Shown here in pieces: positions 49,888 through 59,956 of a stretch of DNA of 64,000 nucleotides. Position 1 is the stretch's first letter. Each line of letters opens with the position of its first letter. The stretch comes from Pantoea agglomerans NBRC 102470. Its GTDB lineage: Bacteria > Pseudomonadota > Gammaproteobacteria > Enterobacterales > Enterobacteriaceae. The notes below the pieces were generated by a model. The model saw only the letters and a program-made list of their open reading frames with translations, ran no database searches and had not been told where the DNA came from. The DNA is taken from the NCBI RefSeq assembly GCF_001598475.1, contig NZ_BCZA01000005.1, positions 248,001 through 312,000 of the forward strand. The letters are read 5' to 3'. Made by a program: the position numbers and the translations under genes.

Positions 49888-50522
49888 AAAAGCTGGTTGT
49901 ACTGATTTCCGGCAACGGAAGTAACCTTCAGTCCATCCTTGACGCCTGTGCAAGCGGGCGGATTCACGGCAGCGTGGCTGCCGTGTTCAGCAACCGCGCC
50001 GCCGCTTATGGCCTTACGCGGGCGCAGGAGGCAGGTATTCCTGCCCACTCGCTTGCCGCCAGCGACTTCACTGACCGCGAAGCCTTCGATCGCCAGCTCA
50101 TCGCTGAAATCGAAGCCTACAGTCCAGACCTGATTGTGCTGGCAGGATATATGCGCATTCTCAGCAGCGCGTTCGTGGCCCATTTTCACGATCGCCTGCT
50201 GAATATCCACCCTTCTCTGTTGCCGAAATATCCGGGTCTGCATACGCATCGTCAGGCTCTGGAAAATGGCGATAGCGAACATGGCACCTCCGTACATTTC
50301 GTCACTGACGAGCTGGATGGAGGTCCGGTGATCCTGCAGGCCAAAGTCCCGGTTTTTCCCGGCGACAGCGAAGCGGAGATTACGGAGCGGGTGCAGCATC
50401 AGGAGCATGCCATCTATCCGATGGTAATCGGCTGGTTTGTTGAGGGTCGTCTGGCGATGCGTGACGGCAAGGCCTGGCTGGATGGCGAACCGCTGCCGCC
50501 GCAGGGTTATGCTAACGACTGA
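49884..50522 (+). CDS. purN: Phosphoribosylglycinamide formyltransferase PurN
   Basis: A 212-aa enzyme that formylates GAR with 10-formyl-THF. N-terminal [10 protein letters not shown] binds GAR; catalytic N and H lie in [15 protein letters not shown], aspartate in [16 protein letters not shown] shares ATGA with the purM stop. Confidence 0.97.
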   Translation: MKKLVVLISGNGSNLQSILDACASGRIHGSVAAVFSNRAAAYGLTRAQEAGIPAHSLAASDFTDREAFDRQLIAEIEAYSPDLIVLAGYMRILSSAFVAHFHDRLLNIHPSLLPKYPGLHTHRQALENGDSEHGTSVHFVTDELDGGPVILQAKVPVFPGDSEAEITERVQHQEHAIYPMVIGWFVEGRLAMRDGKAWLDGEPLPPQGYAND

Positions 50523-50528
50523 CCCGAC

Positions 50529-50550
50529 AGGGGAAGCCGGGGCTTCCCCT
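50529..50550 (+). terminator. Hairpin after purN
   Basis: AGGGGAAGCC-GG-GGCTTCCCCT, a 10-bp perfect stem, 7 bases past the purN stop. It lacks a T-run (GAAGTGC follows), so it may be Rho-dependent or only stabilise the mRNA end. Confidence 0.55.
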
Positions 50551-50570
50551 GAAGTGCTGGCGGTCGGGGT

Positions 50571-50594
50571 AAAGGCTCAGGGAACCATTGAGCC
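50571..50594 (-). terminator. Weak terminator after pstB
   Basis: On the minus strand GGCTCA-ATGGTTCCC-TGAGCC is followed by TTTACC. It lies past the pstB stop and would end the pstCAB transcript; no phoU follows. Confidence 0.5.
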
Positions 50595-50631
50595 GTCTGA
50601 CATAACAACCTGCTCTGCTCCCGTTACTGAC

Positions 50632-51405
50632 TTAACCGTAGCGCCCCGTAATATAATCTTCGGTCCGTCGCTGTTTTGGCGCGGTAAAGATACGGTCAGT
50701 CTCATCAAACTCCACTAACGCGCCCTGATGCATAAACGCGGTGTAATCTGACACGCGAGAAGCCTGCTGCATGTTGTGCGTCACCAGCACCAGCGTGAAA
50801 TGCTGCTTGAGCGTGGTCATCAGCTCTTCAATCACCAGCGTGGAGATGGGATCGAGCGCGGAGGTCGGCTCATCCAGCAGCAGAACTTCCGGTTCAATCG
50901 CAATGGCGCGGGCAATCACCAGCCGCTGCTGCTGTCCGGTAGAGAGCGTCAGCGCATTCTGTGACAGCTGATCTTTGACCTCACTCCACAGCGCCGCCGC
51001 GCGCAGCGCACGTTCACAGGCTTCGTTCAGCACCCGCCGGTCGCGTACACCCTGTAAACGCAGCCCGTAGACCACATTTTCATAGATCGATTTTGGAAAA
51101 GGATTGGGCCGCTGAAACACCATGCCGACCCGACGACGCAGCGCCGAGAGATCCTGCTCGGGTCGCAGGATCGGCTGCGATCCCAGCAACACCTCACCCT
51201 CGACCCGGCAATGATCAATCACATCATTCATGCGATTAAAGCAACGCAGCAGCGTCGATTTTCCACAGCCCGAAGGGCCAATCAGCGCGGTAATCTTGTT
51301 TTTCGGCACCTGCAGCGAAATAGCCTGCAGCGCCTGGCGCTCGCCATACCACAGCGACAGCTGGTTAACGGTCAGCGCGATATCCGTGTCGGACGTCATA
51401 GTCAT
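50632..51405 (-). CDS. pstB: Phosphate ABC transporter, ATPase PstB
   Basis: A 257-aa ATPase: Walker [20 protein letters not shown], signature LSTGQQQR (PstB variant of LSGGQ), Walker [18 protein letters not shown]-loop VTHNMQQA. Closely PstB-like. Last gene of pstC-pstA-pstB; phoU, which usually follows, is absent. The start may be ATG 51405 or 51399. It follows pstA by 6 bases. Confidence 0.93.
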   Translation of the reverse strand: MTMTSDTDIALTVNQLSLWYGERQALQAISLQVPKNKITALIGPSGCGKSTLLRCFNRMNDVIDHCRVEGEVLLGSQPILRPEQDLSALRRRVGMVFQRPNPFPKSIYENVVYGLRLQGVRDRRVLNEACERALRAAALWSEVKDQLSQNALTLSTGQQQRLVIARAIAIEPEVLLLDEPTSALDPISTLVIEELMTTLKQHFTLVLVTHNMQQASRVSDYTAFMHQGALVEFDETDRIFTAPKQRRTEDYITGRYG

Positions 51406-51411
51406 AGCCTG

Positions 51412-53046
51412 TTATTGAGTCATAAGGCGATAGCGTTCACGCAGACGGTGACGCAGGCCCATCGCCAGCAGATTAAGCGACAGAATAATCAGCACCAGCA
51501 GCAGCGCGGTGGCGAACACCAGCGGCCGGTCAGCTTCAATATTCGGACTCTGAAACGCCAGATCGTAAATCTGGAAGCCCAGATGCATAAACTTGCGATC
51601 CAGATGCAGATAAGGAAACACCGCGTCGACGGGCAGTTCCGGCACCATTTTTACCACGCCAACCAGCATCAGCGGCGCGGTTTCACCGGCGGCACGCGCC
51701 ACCGCCAGAATCAGGCCGGTCAACATGGCAGGCACCGCCATCGGCAGCACCACGTTCCACAGGGTTTCCGCCTGAGTCGCGCCCAGCGCCAGCGACCCCT
51801 GCCGCAGGCTGTTGGGAATGCGGGATAGTCCCTCTTCGGTCGCCACAATCACCACCGGCAGCGTTAGTAACGCCAGAGTCAGCGACGCCCACAGCAAACC
51901 AGGTGTCCCGAAGGTGGGATTGGGCAGCGCGCTGGCGAAGAAGAGCTGGTCTATCGTGCCGCCCACCAGCCAGACAAAGAAGCCCAGACCAAATACGCCA
52001 TAGACGATTGAAGGAACGCCTGCCAGATTGACCACCGCGATGCGCACCAGTCTGGTCAGCGCATTGCGTCCGGCATATTCATGCAGCCAGATGGCGGCGA
52101 TGACACCCAGCGGCATCACGACCACCGACATCAGCAGCACCATCAGCACGGTGCCAAAGATCGCCGGGAACGCCCCGGATTCACTCTCGCCTTCAGCGGG
52201 TGAATCACTGACGAAACGCCACAGCTGATGCAGAAAATGCAGCGTTTTGCCGGTCAGCGTCATCGCGTTCGGCTTCCAGCTGTCAACGATTTCGGTCAGC
52301 GGGATCGCATGTCCGGTGCCATGCACATCCCGCAGGATTAACAGATCGCGCTGACTCTGCTGTTGCAGCGAAGCCAGTGTCTCGCTCAGCTGATTAAACC
52401 GGCGCTGCAAAGCGGCCTGATTGGCCTGATATTCTGACTCGGCCTGCAGATCAAAGCGCCCGGCAGCACGGTTTGTGGCCGCCTGCTCATCAAGCTGCTC
52501 ACGCTGGCTGTTGAGGCGCGCCATATCGACCCGGCGAATCTGATTAGCCTGCCGCACCAGCATCTGCACCTGTCCGAGCCGCTGATGCAGCAGTGCATCG
52601 GGATCCTGCGCAGTCAGCTCTTCATTATCCTCACGCAGGCCGACAAACCAGCCGTATGCCTGACCGTGGCTGCGGCGCTGCAGCACCATGATGTCCGCTG
52701 GCTGGCTGACCTGCGCCGCCGTGCGACTGTAAACCACCCGGAAATCGGGTGCGTCCCAGTCACGGTTACCGGTTTTAATCAGATAGCGATTAACCTGTCC
52801 GCCGCTGTTGCCCTGCTCATCTGCCGGGGCCGGAAAGCGCCGCTGATGTTCCAGGGTTTCACCCAGCAGCCGCGTCTCGCCCCCTTCAGGCTGGCTAAAC
52901 GTGTAAAGATCGACGCGCTGCGGCCAGAAAGCGCGCACGCCCTGCCAGGCCAGTAACCCAATCAGCAGCGTAAAGGCCAGCAGGCAGACGGCTACGGCAC
53001 CGGCGGTTAGCCAGCGCCAGCGATCGTTCTGTCGCATCGCTTTCAT
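51412..53046 (-). CDS. pstA: Phosphate ABC transporter permease PstA with long insertion
   Basis: A 544-aa permease, about 250 residues longer than E. coli PstA (296). First membrane segment near 13-36, then an extracytoplasmic region (about 40-290) with a predicted coiled coil at about 150-235 (QREQLDEQ... SETLASLQQQ), and about five membrane segments from 295 with an EAA loop (SLALGATQAETLW). This layout matches the enlarged PstA of Pseudomonas. Overlaps pstC by 4 bases. Confidence 0.9.
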   Translation of the reverse strand: MKAMRQNDRWRWLTAGAVAVCLLAFTLLIGLLAWQGVRAFWPQRVDLYTFSQPEGGETRLLGETLEHQRRFPAPADEQGNSGGQVNRYLIKTGNRDWDAPDFRVVYSRTAAQVSQPADIMVLQRRSHGQAYGWFVGLREDNEELTAQDPDALLHQRLGQVQMLVRQANQIRRVDMARLNSQREQLDEQAATNRAAGRFDLQAESEYQANQAALQRRFNQLSETLASLQQQSQRDLLILRDVHGTGHAIPLTEIVDSWKPNAMTLTGKTLHFLHQLWRFVSDSPAEGESESGAFPAIFGTVLMVLLMSVVVMPLGVIAAIWLHEYAGRNALTRLVRIAVVNLAGVPSIVYGVFGLGFFVWLVGGTIDQLFFASALPNPTFGTPGLLWASLTLALLTLPVVIVATEEGLSRIPNSLRQGSLALGATQAETLWNVVLPMAVPAMLTGLILAVARAAGETAPLMLVGVVKMVPELPVDAVFPYLHLDRKFMHLGFQIYDLAFQSPNIEADRPLVFATALLLVLIILSLNLLAMGLRHRLRERYRLMTQ

Positions 53047-55130
53047 GCCTGCTCCTCGTGCTGGCTGTAGCGCTGGCGCAGTCGCTGACGGATCAGCTCG
53101 GCAACCGTGTTGATCACCAGCGTAAACAGCAGCAGCATCAGGGCGCTGAGAAACAGCACGCGATAATGAGCACTCCCCGCCGCCGCTTCCGGCATCTCAA
53201 TGGCGATATTGGCGGACAGTGCGCGCAGGCCGCTGAACAGGCCACCTTCACTTTGCGGCGTGTTGCCGGTCGCCATCAGCAAAATCATGGTTTCTCCTAC
53301 GGCACGCCCCAGACCAATCATCAGAGCGGCAAAAATACCGGCGGAAGCACCCGGCAGCACGACGCGGGTCAGGGTTTGCCACGGCGTCGCGCCCAGTGCC
53401 AGCGAGCCCTGCCCCAGTGCAGCAGGCACGCTGAACAGCGCATCCTCAGAGAGGGTAAAGATCAGCGGTACCAGCGCAAAGCCCATCGCCAGCGCGGCTA
53501 CCAGCAGATTGCGCTGTTCGTAATGCGGCAGCCAGTCGCCCGCATCCGGTATCAACAGCGTGGGCAGCCACAGCGTCAGCAGCGTGACCAGCAGCAACAG
53601 CGGCAGCAGAATCAGCACTTCACGACCCGGCTGACGCCAGCGCGGCGGTAAACGCGCGCTGAATACGCCGCACAGCAGCAGCGTGCCCGCCAGCGTCAGC
53701 GGCAGCAGCAGCACACCCACCAGCGCCTGACCAATATGCGGCGCGAGCCAGATCCCGGCAATCAGCCCCACGACCACGCTTGGCAGCGCACCCATCATCT
53801 CAATGGCCGGTTTGACCCAGCGTCGCAGGCCGGGCGCCATAAACCAGGCGGTGTACATCGCCGCCGCCAGCGCCAGCGGTGTGGCAAACAGCAGCGCTAA
53901 ACTCGCCGCTTTCAGCGTACCCATCACCATCGGCATCAGGCTGAACTTGGCCTGATAACTGTCACCCGCCGCGGTCGATTGCCAGATCCAGTCCGGTCCG
54001 GGATAATTTTCATACCAGATTTTTTGCCAGAAATTGCGCCAGGTGACGTCCGGCCACGGATTATCAAGCCGCAGAGTCTGCCAGCTTCCCGCCCGTTCAA
54101 TCAGCAGGCTGTCGCCACGCGGCGAAAACTGCGCCTGCACAATGCCAGGTTCCAGCTGACGCTGCAGTATCGGGCCATCCTGCTTGCTGGCAAACAGCCG
54201 CAGCATCCCCTGTTTACTGAGCGTCGCAAACACGCGGCGTTGTGATTCCGTCACCAGAATGGTCTCACCGTCGCTGTTGGCAAAAGTACGAATGCGCTGC
54301 AGGCGCGGCCCCTGTTCGCTGGCGATAGCAAACCACTGCGTGACGCCGCTGCCATCCTGGATCAGCAGGCTTGTGCCGCCCACCAGCAGATGCAGACTTT
54401 TTGGCCGCTGCGGCAGGGCGTGCGTTTCGCGCAATAGTGCACGGTCATCGTCAAGTTGCCAGACCCGCAGCAGATTGCCTTCGGTGGTGTAGAGCAGATC
54501 GCCGGACGGCGAGAGCGCCAGCAGATCCAGCTGGCGTTGCGGCAGCGGGATAACCGAGGCCTGGCGATCGGTGCCGAGCGTCAGCACCCGGAGTCCGGCC
54601 TCAGTGAGTGCGGCTATACGCCACTGACCCGCATGGCGCGTCGCCAGCGCCATCTTCGTCACTGCGCCATCGGGCAGATGAAACGGTTTGTCTCCCAGCG
54701 GGAGACGCCACTGCTGGTCGGCGGTTGGCTGAATCAGAGTCAGCGCACCCTGCATATTCAGCAGTAACGTCTGCTCATCGGCACTCCGCACTATCTCCCC
54801 GGGCGGCGGGGTCAGGGCCAGTGCCGGTTCCGCAGGCTGACCATCCAGCGGAATAAAACGCGCCGCACCGCGCTCGCTGATGCGCCAGCCGACCTTCCCC
54901 TGATTGCCAATCGCTAAGGCTGGCGCACGATCCCAGAGTTGCTGGCTGGCCGCAATCTGCAGGCCCGGCGCATTAAACAGCGGTAATACCACGCCAATCA
55001 GCCAGCAGAAGAGCAGCAGCATCAATAGCAGGATCGCCACGCCACAGCAGGTGACCAGTCGCCGTGTCAGACGGTCAACGGCACGACGCTTACGATCGCT
55101 GAATTGGACAGGAATGTGGTTTGCGCTCAT
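53043..55130 (-). CDS. pstC: Phosphate ABC transporter permease PstC with long beta-rich domain
   Basis: A 695-aa permease, far longer than E. coli PstC (319). One membrane segment at about 25-50, then about 350 extracytoplasmic residues with a repeated beta-strand pattern (WD/propeller-like, e.g. LLALSPSGDLLYTTEGNLLRVW), and about six membrane segments from 400 with an EAA loop (SLALGATPWQTLT). Same type as the long PstC of Pseudomonas. It is divergent from ppk. No pstS gene is in the window. Confidence 0.9.
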   Translation of the reverse strand: MSANHIPVQFSDRKRRAVDRLTRRLVTCCGVAILLLMLLLFCWLIGVVLPLFNAPGLQIAASQQLWDRAPALAIGNQGKVGWRISERGAARFIPLDGQPAEPALALTPPPGEIVRSADEQTLLLNMQGALTLIQPTADQQWRLPLGDKPFHLPDGAVTKMALATRHAGQWRIAALTEAGLRVLTLGTDRQASVIPLPQRQLDLLALSPSGDLLYTTEGNLLRVWQLDDDRALLRETHALPQRPKSLHLLVGGTSLLIQDGSGVTQWFAIASEQGPRLQRIRTFANSDGETILVTESQRRVFATLSKQGMLRLFASKQDGPILQRQLEPGIVQAQFSPRGDSLLIERAGSWQTLRLDNPWPDVTWRNFWQKIWYENYPGPDWIWQSTAAGDSYQAKFSLMPMVMGTLKAASLALLFATPLALAAAMYTAWFMAPGLRRWVKPAIEMMGALPSVVVGLIAGIWLAPHIGQALVGVLLLPLTLAGTLLLCGVFSARLPPRWRQPGREVLILLPLLLLVTLLTLWLPTLLIPDAGDWLPHYEQRNLLVAALAMGFALVPLIFTLSEDALFSVPAALGQGSLALGATPWQTLTRVVLPGASAGIFAALMIGLGRAVGETMILLMATGNTPQSEGGLFSGLRALSANIAIEMPEAAAGSAHYRVLFLSALMLLLFTLVINTVAELIRQRLRQRYSQHEEQA

Positions 55131-55210
55131 GCGGTTCCGCTAGCAGGCCAAAATAAGCCGCTATGTTGCCCGTAGCCGATTGATAAGACAACTCCTGGCG
55201 TTGGACAACG

Positions 55211-55230
55211 CTGCCATACTCTCGCCATAA
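55211..55230 (+). promoter_or_regulatory. Possible Pho box upstream of ppk
   Basis: CTGCCATACTCTCGCCATAA carries two GCCATA repeats 11 bases apart, the spacing of PhoB half-sites (consensus CTGTCATAAAACTGTCAT), but with mismatches. It lies 51 bases before the ppk ATG, and is the only such match I see in the pstC-ppk gap. Confidence 0.35.
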
Positions 55231-55280
55231 TGTTGGTGGATACTGGATCTTCAGTCCTGCAACCGCTAAATGGAGTGAGA

Positions 55281-57341
55281 ATGGGTCAGGTAAAGCTTTA
55301 TATTGAAAAAGAATTAAGCTGGTTATCCTTTAATGAACGGGTTTTGCAGGAAGCAGCAGACAAAAGCAATCCACTGATTGAGCGGATGCGCTTTCTGGGT
55401 ATCTACTCCAATAATCTCGACGAATTCTATAAAGTGCGTTTCGCAGACCTCAAACGCCGCATTCTGATTGGTGAAGAGCAGGGTTCCGCCAGTACGCCAC
55501 GCCATCTGTTTAAGAAAATTCAGCAGCGGGTAATGAAGTCCGATCAGGAGTTTGATGCGTTATATAACGATCTGCTGCTGGAGATGGCACGTAACCAGAT
55601 CTTCCTGATCAACGAACGTCAGCTCTCATCCAATCAGCAGGCGTGGCTGCGCCACTACTTCAAGCACGAACTGCGTCAGCATATCTCGCCGATTCTGATC
55701 ACCCATGAAACGGATCTGACCGAATTCCTTAAAGATGACTACACCTATCTGGCGGTAGAGATCATTCGCGGTGACAATATTCAGTATGCGCTGCTGGAAA
55801 TTCCGTCCGACAAAGTCCCGCGTTTCATCAATTTACCGGCTGAGCCACCGCGCCGCCGTAAGCCAATGATCCTGCTGGATAACATTCTGCGCTACTGCCT
55901 GGATGACATTTTTAAAGGTTTCTACGACTACGACGCGCTCAACGCCTATTCAATGAAAATGACGCGTGACGCCGAGTACGACCTGGTCACGGAGATGGAG
56001 TCGAGCCTGCTGGAGCTGATGTCCTCCAGCCTGAAGCAGCGACTGACGGCGGAACCGGTGCGTTTCGTCTACCAGCGCGATATGCCAGACACGATGGTGT
56101 CGCTGCTGTGCCACAAGCTTTCCATCTCAAACCTGGACTCCATCCTGCCAGGCGGCCGCTACCACAACTTCAAAGACTTTATCGGCTTCCCTAACGTCGG
56201 CAAAAATAACCTGGTGAACCGCCCGCTGCCGCAGATTCGCCACATCGGCTTTGATGGCTTTCGCAACGGCTTTGATGCGATTCGCAATCGCGACGTGCTG
56301 CTCTACTACCCGTACCACACCTTTGAGCATGTGCTGGAGCTGCTGCGTCAGGCGTCGTTCGACCCCAGCGTGCTTGCGATAAAAATCAACATCTACCGCG
56401 TTGCTAAGCATTCCCGCATCATGGATGCGATGATCCATGCCGCCTATAACGGTAAAAAAGTCACGGTGGTGGTGGAGCTGCAGGCGCGCTTTGATGAAGA
56501 AGCCAATATTTACTGGGCGAAACGCCTGACTGAAGCGGGCGTGCATGTCATTTTCTCCGCACCAGGCCTGAAGATCCACGCCAAGCTGTTCCTGATTTCA
56601 CGCCGCGAAGGCGAAGAGATTGTGCGCTACGCGCATATCGGTACCGGCAACTTTAACGAGAAAACCGCGCGTCTCTATACGGATTACTCGTTGCTGACCG
56701 CGGATGCGCGCATCACCAATGAAGTACGTCGGGTGTTCAACTTTATTGAGAATCCCTACCGGCCCGTGACGTTCGATCATCTGATGGTCTCGCCGCAGAA
56801 CTCGCGCCGGATGCTGTATGAGCTAATCGACACCGAAATTGCTAATGCGCAGCAGAATAAGCCCTGCGGCATTACTCTGAAAATCAACAATCTGGTGGAC
56901 AAAGGTCTGGTTGATCGGCTTTATACAGCCTCCAGCGTAGGGGTGAAGGTCAATCTTCTGGTGCGCGGAATGTGCTCATTAATCCCTGACTTGCCCGGGA
57001 TCAGTGAAAATATTCGTGTCATCAGTATTGTTGACCGTTATCTGGAACACGATCGCGTCTATATTTTTGAGAATGGCGGCGATAAGAAGGTGTTCCTCTC
57101 CTCCGCTGACTGGATGACACGTAACATTGATTACCGTATCGAAGTGGCAGTGGCGATTCTCGATCCCCACATCCGGCAGCGCATACTCGACATTATTGCT
57201 ATTCAGTTGAGTGATACGGTGAAAGCCCGCATCGTCGATAAAGAGTTGAGTAACCATTACGTCCAGCGCGGCAATCGTCGTAAAGTGCGATCGCAGCTGG
57301 CCATTTATGATTACATCAAGAAACTGGAACAACCTGAATAA
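55281..57341 (+). CDS. ppk: Polyphosphate kinase
   Basis: A 686-aa enzyme (E. coli 688) that builds polyphosphate from ATP at the membrane. Starts at ATG 55281 ([21 protein letters not shown]) behind GGAG. Two phosphorylated histidines of the family lie in [11 protein letters not shown] and [19 protein letters not shown]. Followed 5 bases later by ppx in the same direction, as in E. coli. Confidence 0.97.
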   Translation: MGQVKLYIEKELSWLSFNERVLQEAADKSNPLIERMRFLGIYSNNLDEFYKVRFADLKRRILIGEEQGSASTPRHLFKKIQQRVMKSDQEFDALYNDLLLEMARNQIFLINERQLSSNQQAWLRHYFKHELRQHISPILITHETDLTEFLKDDYTYLAVEIIRGDNIQYALLEIPSDKVPRFINLPAEPPRRRKPMILLDNILRYCLDDIFKGFYDYDALNAYSMKMTRDAEYDLVTEMESSLLELMSSSLKQRLTAEPVRFVYQRDMPDTMVSLLCHKLSISNLDSILPGGRYHNFKDFIGFPNVGKNNLVNRPLPQIRHIGFDGFRNGFDAIRNRDVLLYYPYHTFEHVLELLRQASFDPSVLAIKINIYRVAKHSRIMDAMIHAAYNGKKVTVVVELQARFDEEANIYWAKRLTEAGVHVIFSAPGLKIHAKLFLISRREGEEIVRYAHIGTGNFNEKTARLYTDYSLLTADARITNEVRRVFNFIENPYRPVTFDHLMVSPQNSRRMLYELIDTEIANAQQNKPCGITLKINNLVDKGLVDRLYTASSVGVKVNLLVRGMCSLIPDLPGISENIRVISIVDRYLEHDRVYIFENGGDKKVFLSSADWMTRNIDYRIEVAVAILDPHIRQRILDIIAIQLSDTVKARIVDKELSNHYVQRGNRRKVRSQLAIYDYIKKLEQPE

Positions 57342-57346
57342 ATCCT

Positions 57347-58873
57347 ATGCCAATTTCTCATAAAAGTACGCCAAAACCCCAGGAGTTTGCGGCGATTGAC
57401 CTGGGCTCGAACAGTTTCCATATGGTGATTGCGCGGGTTGTCGATGGTGCGATGCAGGTACTGGGCCGCCTTAAGCAGCGCGTCCATCTGGCTGACGGAC
57501 TGGATGCCCGGCACAACCTCAGCGAGGAAGCGATGGAGCGGGGGTTAGCCTGCCTGGCCCTGTTCGCCGAGCGCCTGCAGGGGTTCAGTCCGAGCAACGT
57601 GACGATTGTCGGTACCCACACGCTGCGCGAGGCGGTCAATGCCGAAACCTTCCTGCAACGGGCGGCCGAGGTGATCCCCTATCCGATCGAGGTGATTTCG
57701 GGCCATGAAGAGGCTCGCCTGATCTTTATGGGCGTTGAACATACCCAGCCGGAGAAAGGCCGCAAGCTGGTGATCGATATCGGCGGCGGCTCCACCGAAC
57801 TGGTCATAGGTGAGGATTTTGAACCGCAACTGGTTGAGAGCCGCCGCATGGGTTGCGTCAGTTTCGCCCAGCTCTATTTCCCGAAAGGTGAAATCAGCCG
57901 TGAAAACTTCCGTCGCGCCCGTTTAGCGGCCGCACAGAAGCTGGAAACGCTGGCGTGGCAATATCGTCTGCATGGCTGGCAATATGCGCTGGGCGCGTCC
58001 GGCACCATCAAAGCCGCCTGCGAAGTGCTGCTGGCGATGGATGAAAAAGAGAAGCTGATTACGCCTGAGCGCCTCGAAAAGCTCTATGACGAAGTGATGA
58101 AACACAAATCCTTTGCTGCACTCAGCCTGCCGGGTCTGTCGGAAGAGCGTAAAGGCGTGTTTGTACCCGGGCTGGCGATTCTGTGCGGCGTATTTGATGC
58201 GCTGGCCATTCGCGAATTGCGCCTCTCCGACGGTGCGCTGCGTGAAGGTGTGCTCTATGAGATGGAGGGCCGTTTCCGCCATCAGGATATTCGTAGCCGT
58301 ACTGCACAGAGTCTGGCGAACCATTACGCTATCGACAGCGATCAGGCACGACGCGTGCTCGACACCACCGAGCAGCTTTATCTGCAGTGGCGCGAGCAGA
58401 ATCAGAAACTGGCGAATCCACAACTGGCCGCACTGCTGAAATGGGCGGCGATGCTGCACGAAGTGGGCCTGACCATCAATCACAGCGGCCTGCAACGCCA
58501 TTCAGCCTATATTCTGCAAAACACCAACCTGCCGGGCTTCAATCAGGATCAGCAGATGCTGCTGGCGGCGCTGGTCAGATTTCATCGTAAAGCGATAAAA
58601 CTTGATGAGCTGCCGCGCGTGACGCTGTTCAAGAAAAAGCAGTTTGTGCCGCTGATCTTCCTGCTTCGCCTGGGTACCCTGCTGAATAATCAGCGACAGG
58701 CCACCACGCGTCCGGAGGCGTTAACCCTGAAATGCGATGACGGCCACTGGACGCTGACCTTCCCGGCGGGCTATTTCACGCAGAACAACCTGGTTCAGCT
58801 CGATCTTGAACGGGAGCAGGTTTACTGGAATGACGTCACGGGATGGAAACTGATCCTCGAAGAAGAAGTCTGA
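57347..58873 (+). CDS. ppx: Exopolyphosphatase
   Basis: A 508-aa Ppx/GppA enzyme that removes phosphates from polyphosphate ends. The ASKHA-fold starts with [15 protein letters not shown]; the second phosphate loop is [13 protein letters not shown]-terminal HD-like domain carries MLHEVG. Co-transcribed with ppk; both together control the polyphosphate level. Confidence 0.96.
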   Translation: MPISHKSTPKPQEFAAIDLGSNSFHMVIARVVDGAMQVLGRLKQRVHLADGLDARHNLSEEAMERGLACLALFAERLQGFSPSNVTIVGTHTLREAVNAETFLQRAAEVIPYPIEVISGHEEARLIFMGVEHTQPEKGRKLVIDIGGGSTELVIGEDFEPQLVESRRMGCVSFAQLYFPKGEISRENFRRARLAAAQKLETLAWQYRLHGWQYALGASGTIKAACEVLLAMDEKEKLITPERLEKLYDEVMKHKSFAALSLPGLSEERKGVFVPGLAILCGVFDALAIRELRLSDGALREGVLYEMEGRFRHQDIRSRTAQSLANHYAIDSDQARRVLDTTEQLYLQWREQNQKLANPQLAALLKWAAMLHEVGLTINHSGLQRHSAYILQNTNLPGFNQDQQMLLAALVRFHRKAIKLDELPRVTLFKKKQFVPLIFLLRLGTLLNNQRQATTRPEALTLKCDDGHWTLTFPAGYFTQNNLVQLDLEREQVYWNDVTGWKLILEEEV

Positions 58874-58877
58874 CAAC

Positions 58878-58896
58878 ACGGGCGCCTGGCGCCCGT
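58878..58896 (+). terminator. Hairpin after ppx
   Basis: The 19-mer ACGGGCGCCTGGCGCCCGT is a perfect inverted repeat followed by TTAA, 5 bases past the ppx stop. Weak T-run. Confidence 0.55.
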
Positions 58897-58905
58897 TTAA
58901 CTGAA

Positions 58906-59529
58906 ATGATGAATATGACACAACCAACCGCACCCCTTTCAGGCGAAAACTATTTTGCCGAAACCTATGGTTTAACGCCGCCCCACTCCGAAGTGGTTGC
59001 GGCGCTGCCCCAGCTCAACGTCGGCAAGGCGCTTGACCTTGGCTGTGGCGTGGGACGCAATACGCTGTTTCTGAATCAGCACGGTTTTGACGTCACGGCG
59101 TGGGATCATAATCCGCAAAGCCTGGCGCGCCTGCAGGAGATTATTGCGCAGGAAAATCTCAGCGGCATTCATACCGAGCAGCGCGATCTGAACAATACGC
59201 GCTTTAATGGCGGCTTCAACTTTGTGCTGTCGACCGTGGTGATGATGTTCCTGCAGCCGCAGACCATTCCGCAGCTGATTGCCGACATGCAGGCCTGTAC
59301 GGTCAGAGACGGTTTTAACCTGATCGTGGCGGCGATGAACACGGACGATATGCCCTGTCCGGCTGATTTTTCCTTTGCGTTTAAATCAGGCGAGCTCAGC
59401 CACTACTACCGCAACTGGCACATCGTGAAGTACAACGAGCACCCTGGCCAGTTGCATCGCACAGATGAAAATGGCAACCGCATCACCTGTCGGTTTGCGA
59501 CGCTGCTGGCGCAAAAAGCGAGTTACTGA
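58906..59529 (+). CDS. tehB: TehB-like SAM-dependent methyltransferase
   Basis: A 207-aa protein from ATG 58906 (58915 is an alternative). SAM motif I reads LDLGCGVGRNTLFL (about residues 42-55), and STVVMMFLQPQTIPQLIADMQ is shared with E. coli TehB. TehB adds methyl groups to tellurite or selenium compounds. No tehA neighbour is present, so this is an orphan copy; other substrates are possible. Confidence 0.88.
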   Translation: MMNMTQPTAPLSGENYFAETYGLTPPHSEVVAALPQLNVGKALDLGCGVGRNTLFLNQHGFDVTAWDHNPQSLARLQEIIAQENLSGIHTEQRDLNNTRFNGGFNFVLSTVVMMFLQPQTIPQLIADMQACTVRDGFNLIVAAMNTDDMPCPADFSFAFKSGELSHYYRNWHIVKYNEHPGQLHRTDENGNRITCRFATLLAQKASY

Positions 59530-59630
59530 TCTTTATCTGCTGTTTTTTTCAACAGCGATTGATTTCATCAGGCGACTGTGACTAAATATTGCAGTCGCCC
59601 CAGATGGGGTCATTACAGGAACCACCCCGC

Positions 59631-59816
59631 GTGAACAGCGCTATTTCTCCCCGAAGACGTCAAAAAACCGGCACCATGACCCGCATTGTGTTGCTGATTA
59701 GTTTTATCATTCTTTTTAGTCGCCTGATTTTTATCCTGCCTGCTGCCTTCGAGCATCATCAGCAACAGAAAGCTATTCCTGAACCGGTTGCCATAACATC
59801 AGGCGATACGCGATAG
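59631..59816 (+). CDS. yfgG: Small membrane protein YfgG
   Basis: GTG 59631 gives 61 aa: basic N-terminus, then one membrane segment (MTRIVLLISFIILFSRLIF) that matches the E. coli YfgG stretch. AGGA lies about 10 bases upstream. E. coli YfgG is a small membrane protein linked to metal stress. Position between the ppk region and mgtE supports the name. Confidence 0.82.
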   Translation: MNSAISPRRRQKTGTMTRIVLLISFIILFSRLIFILPAAFEHHQQQKAIPEPVAITSGDTR

Positions 59817-59835
59817 CGAATAACCAATAACGACA

Positions 59836-59913
59836 TTTCGCCTGAAACGCACCTGAAACTTAAATGTTATCCAGCTAACTGGACTCTTTTTTGCATCCCT
59901 TTTTCAGGCGAAA
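59836..59913 (+). promoter_or_regulatory. 12-bp inverted repeat in the mgtE leader
   Basis: TTTCGCCTGAAA (59836-59847) and TTTCAGGCGAAA (59902-59913) are exact reverse complements 54 bases apart. The terminator hairpin lies between them. If transcribed, the arms could pair and enclose, or compete with, the terminator. Function is unproven. Confidence 0.5.
59870..59892 (+). terminator. Terminator between yfgG and mgtE
   Basis: TCCAG-CTAA-CTGGA is a short 5-bp stem followed by CTCTTTTTT. It sits inside the loop of the 12-bp inverted repeat at 59836-59913. Confidence 0.55.
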
Positions 59914-59956
59914 CGCTACACTTCGTGCTGGTGCTTTCAGACTTAAGGGATCCAAT

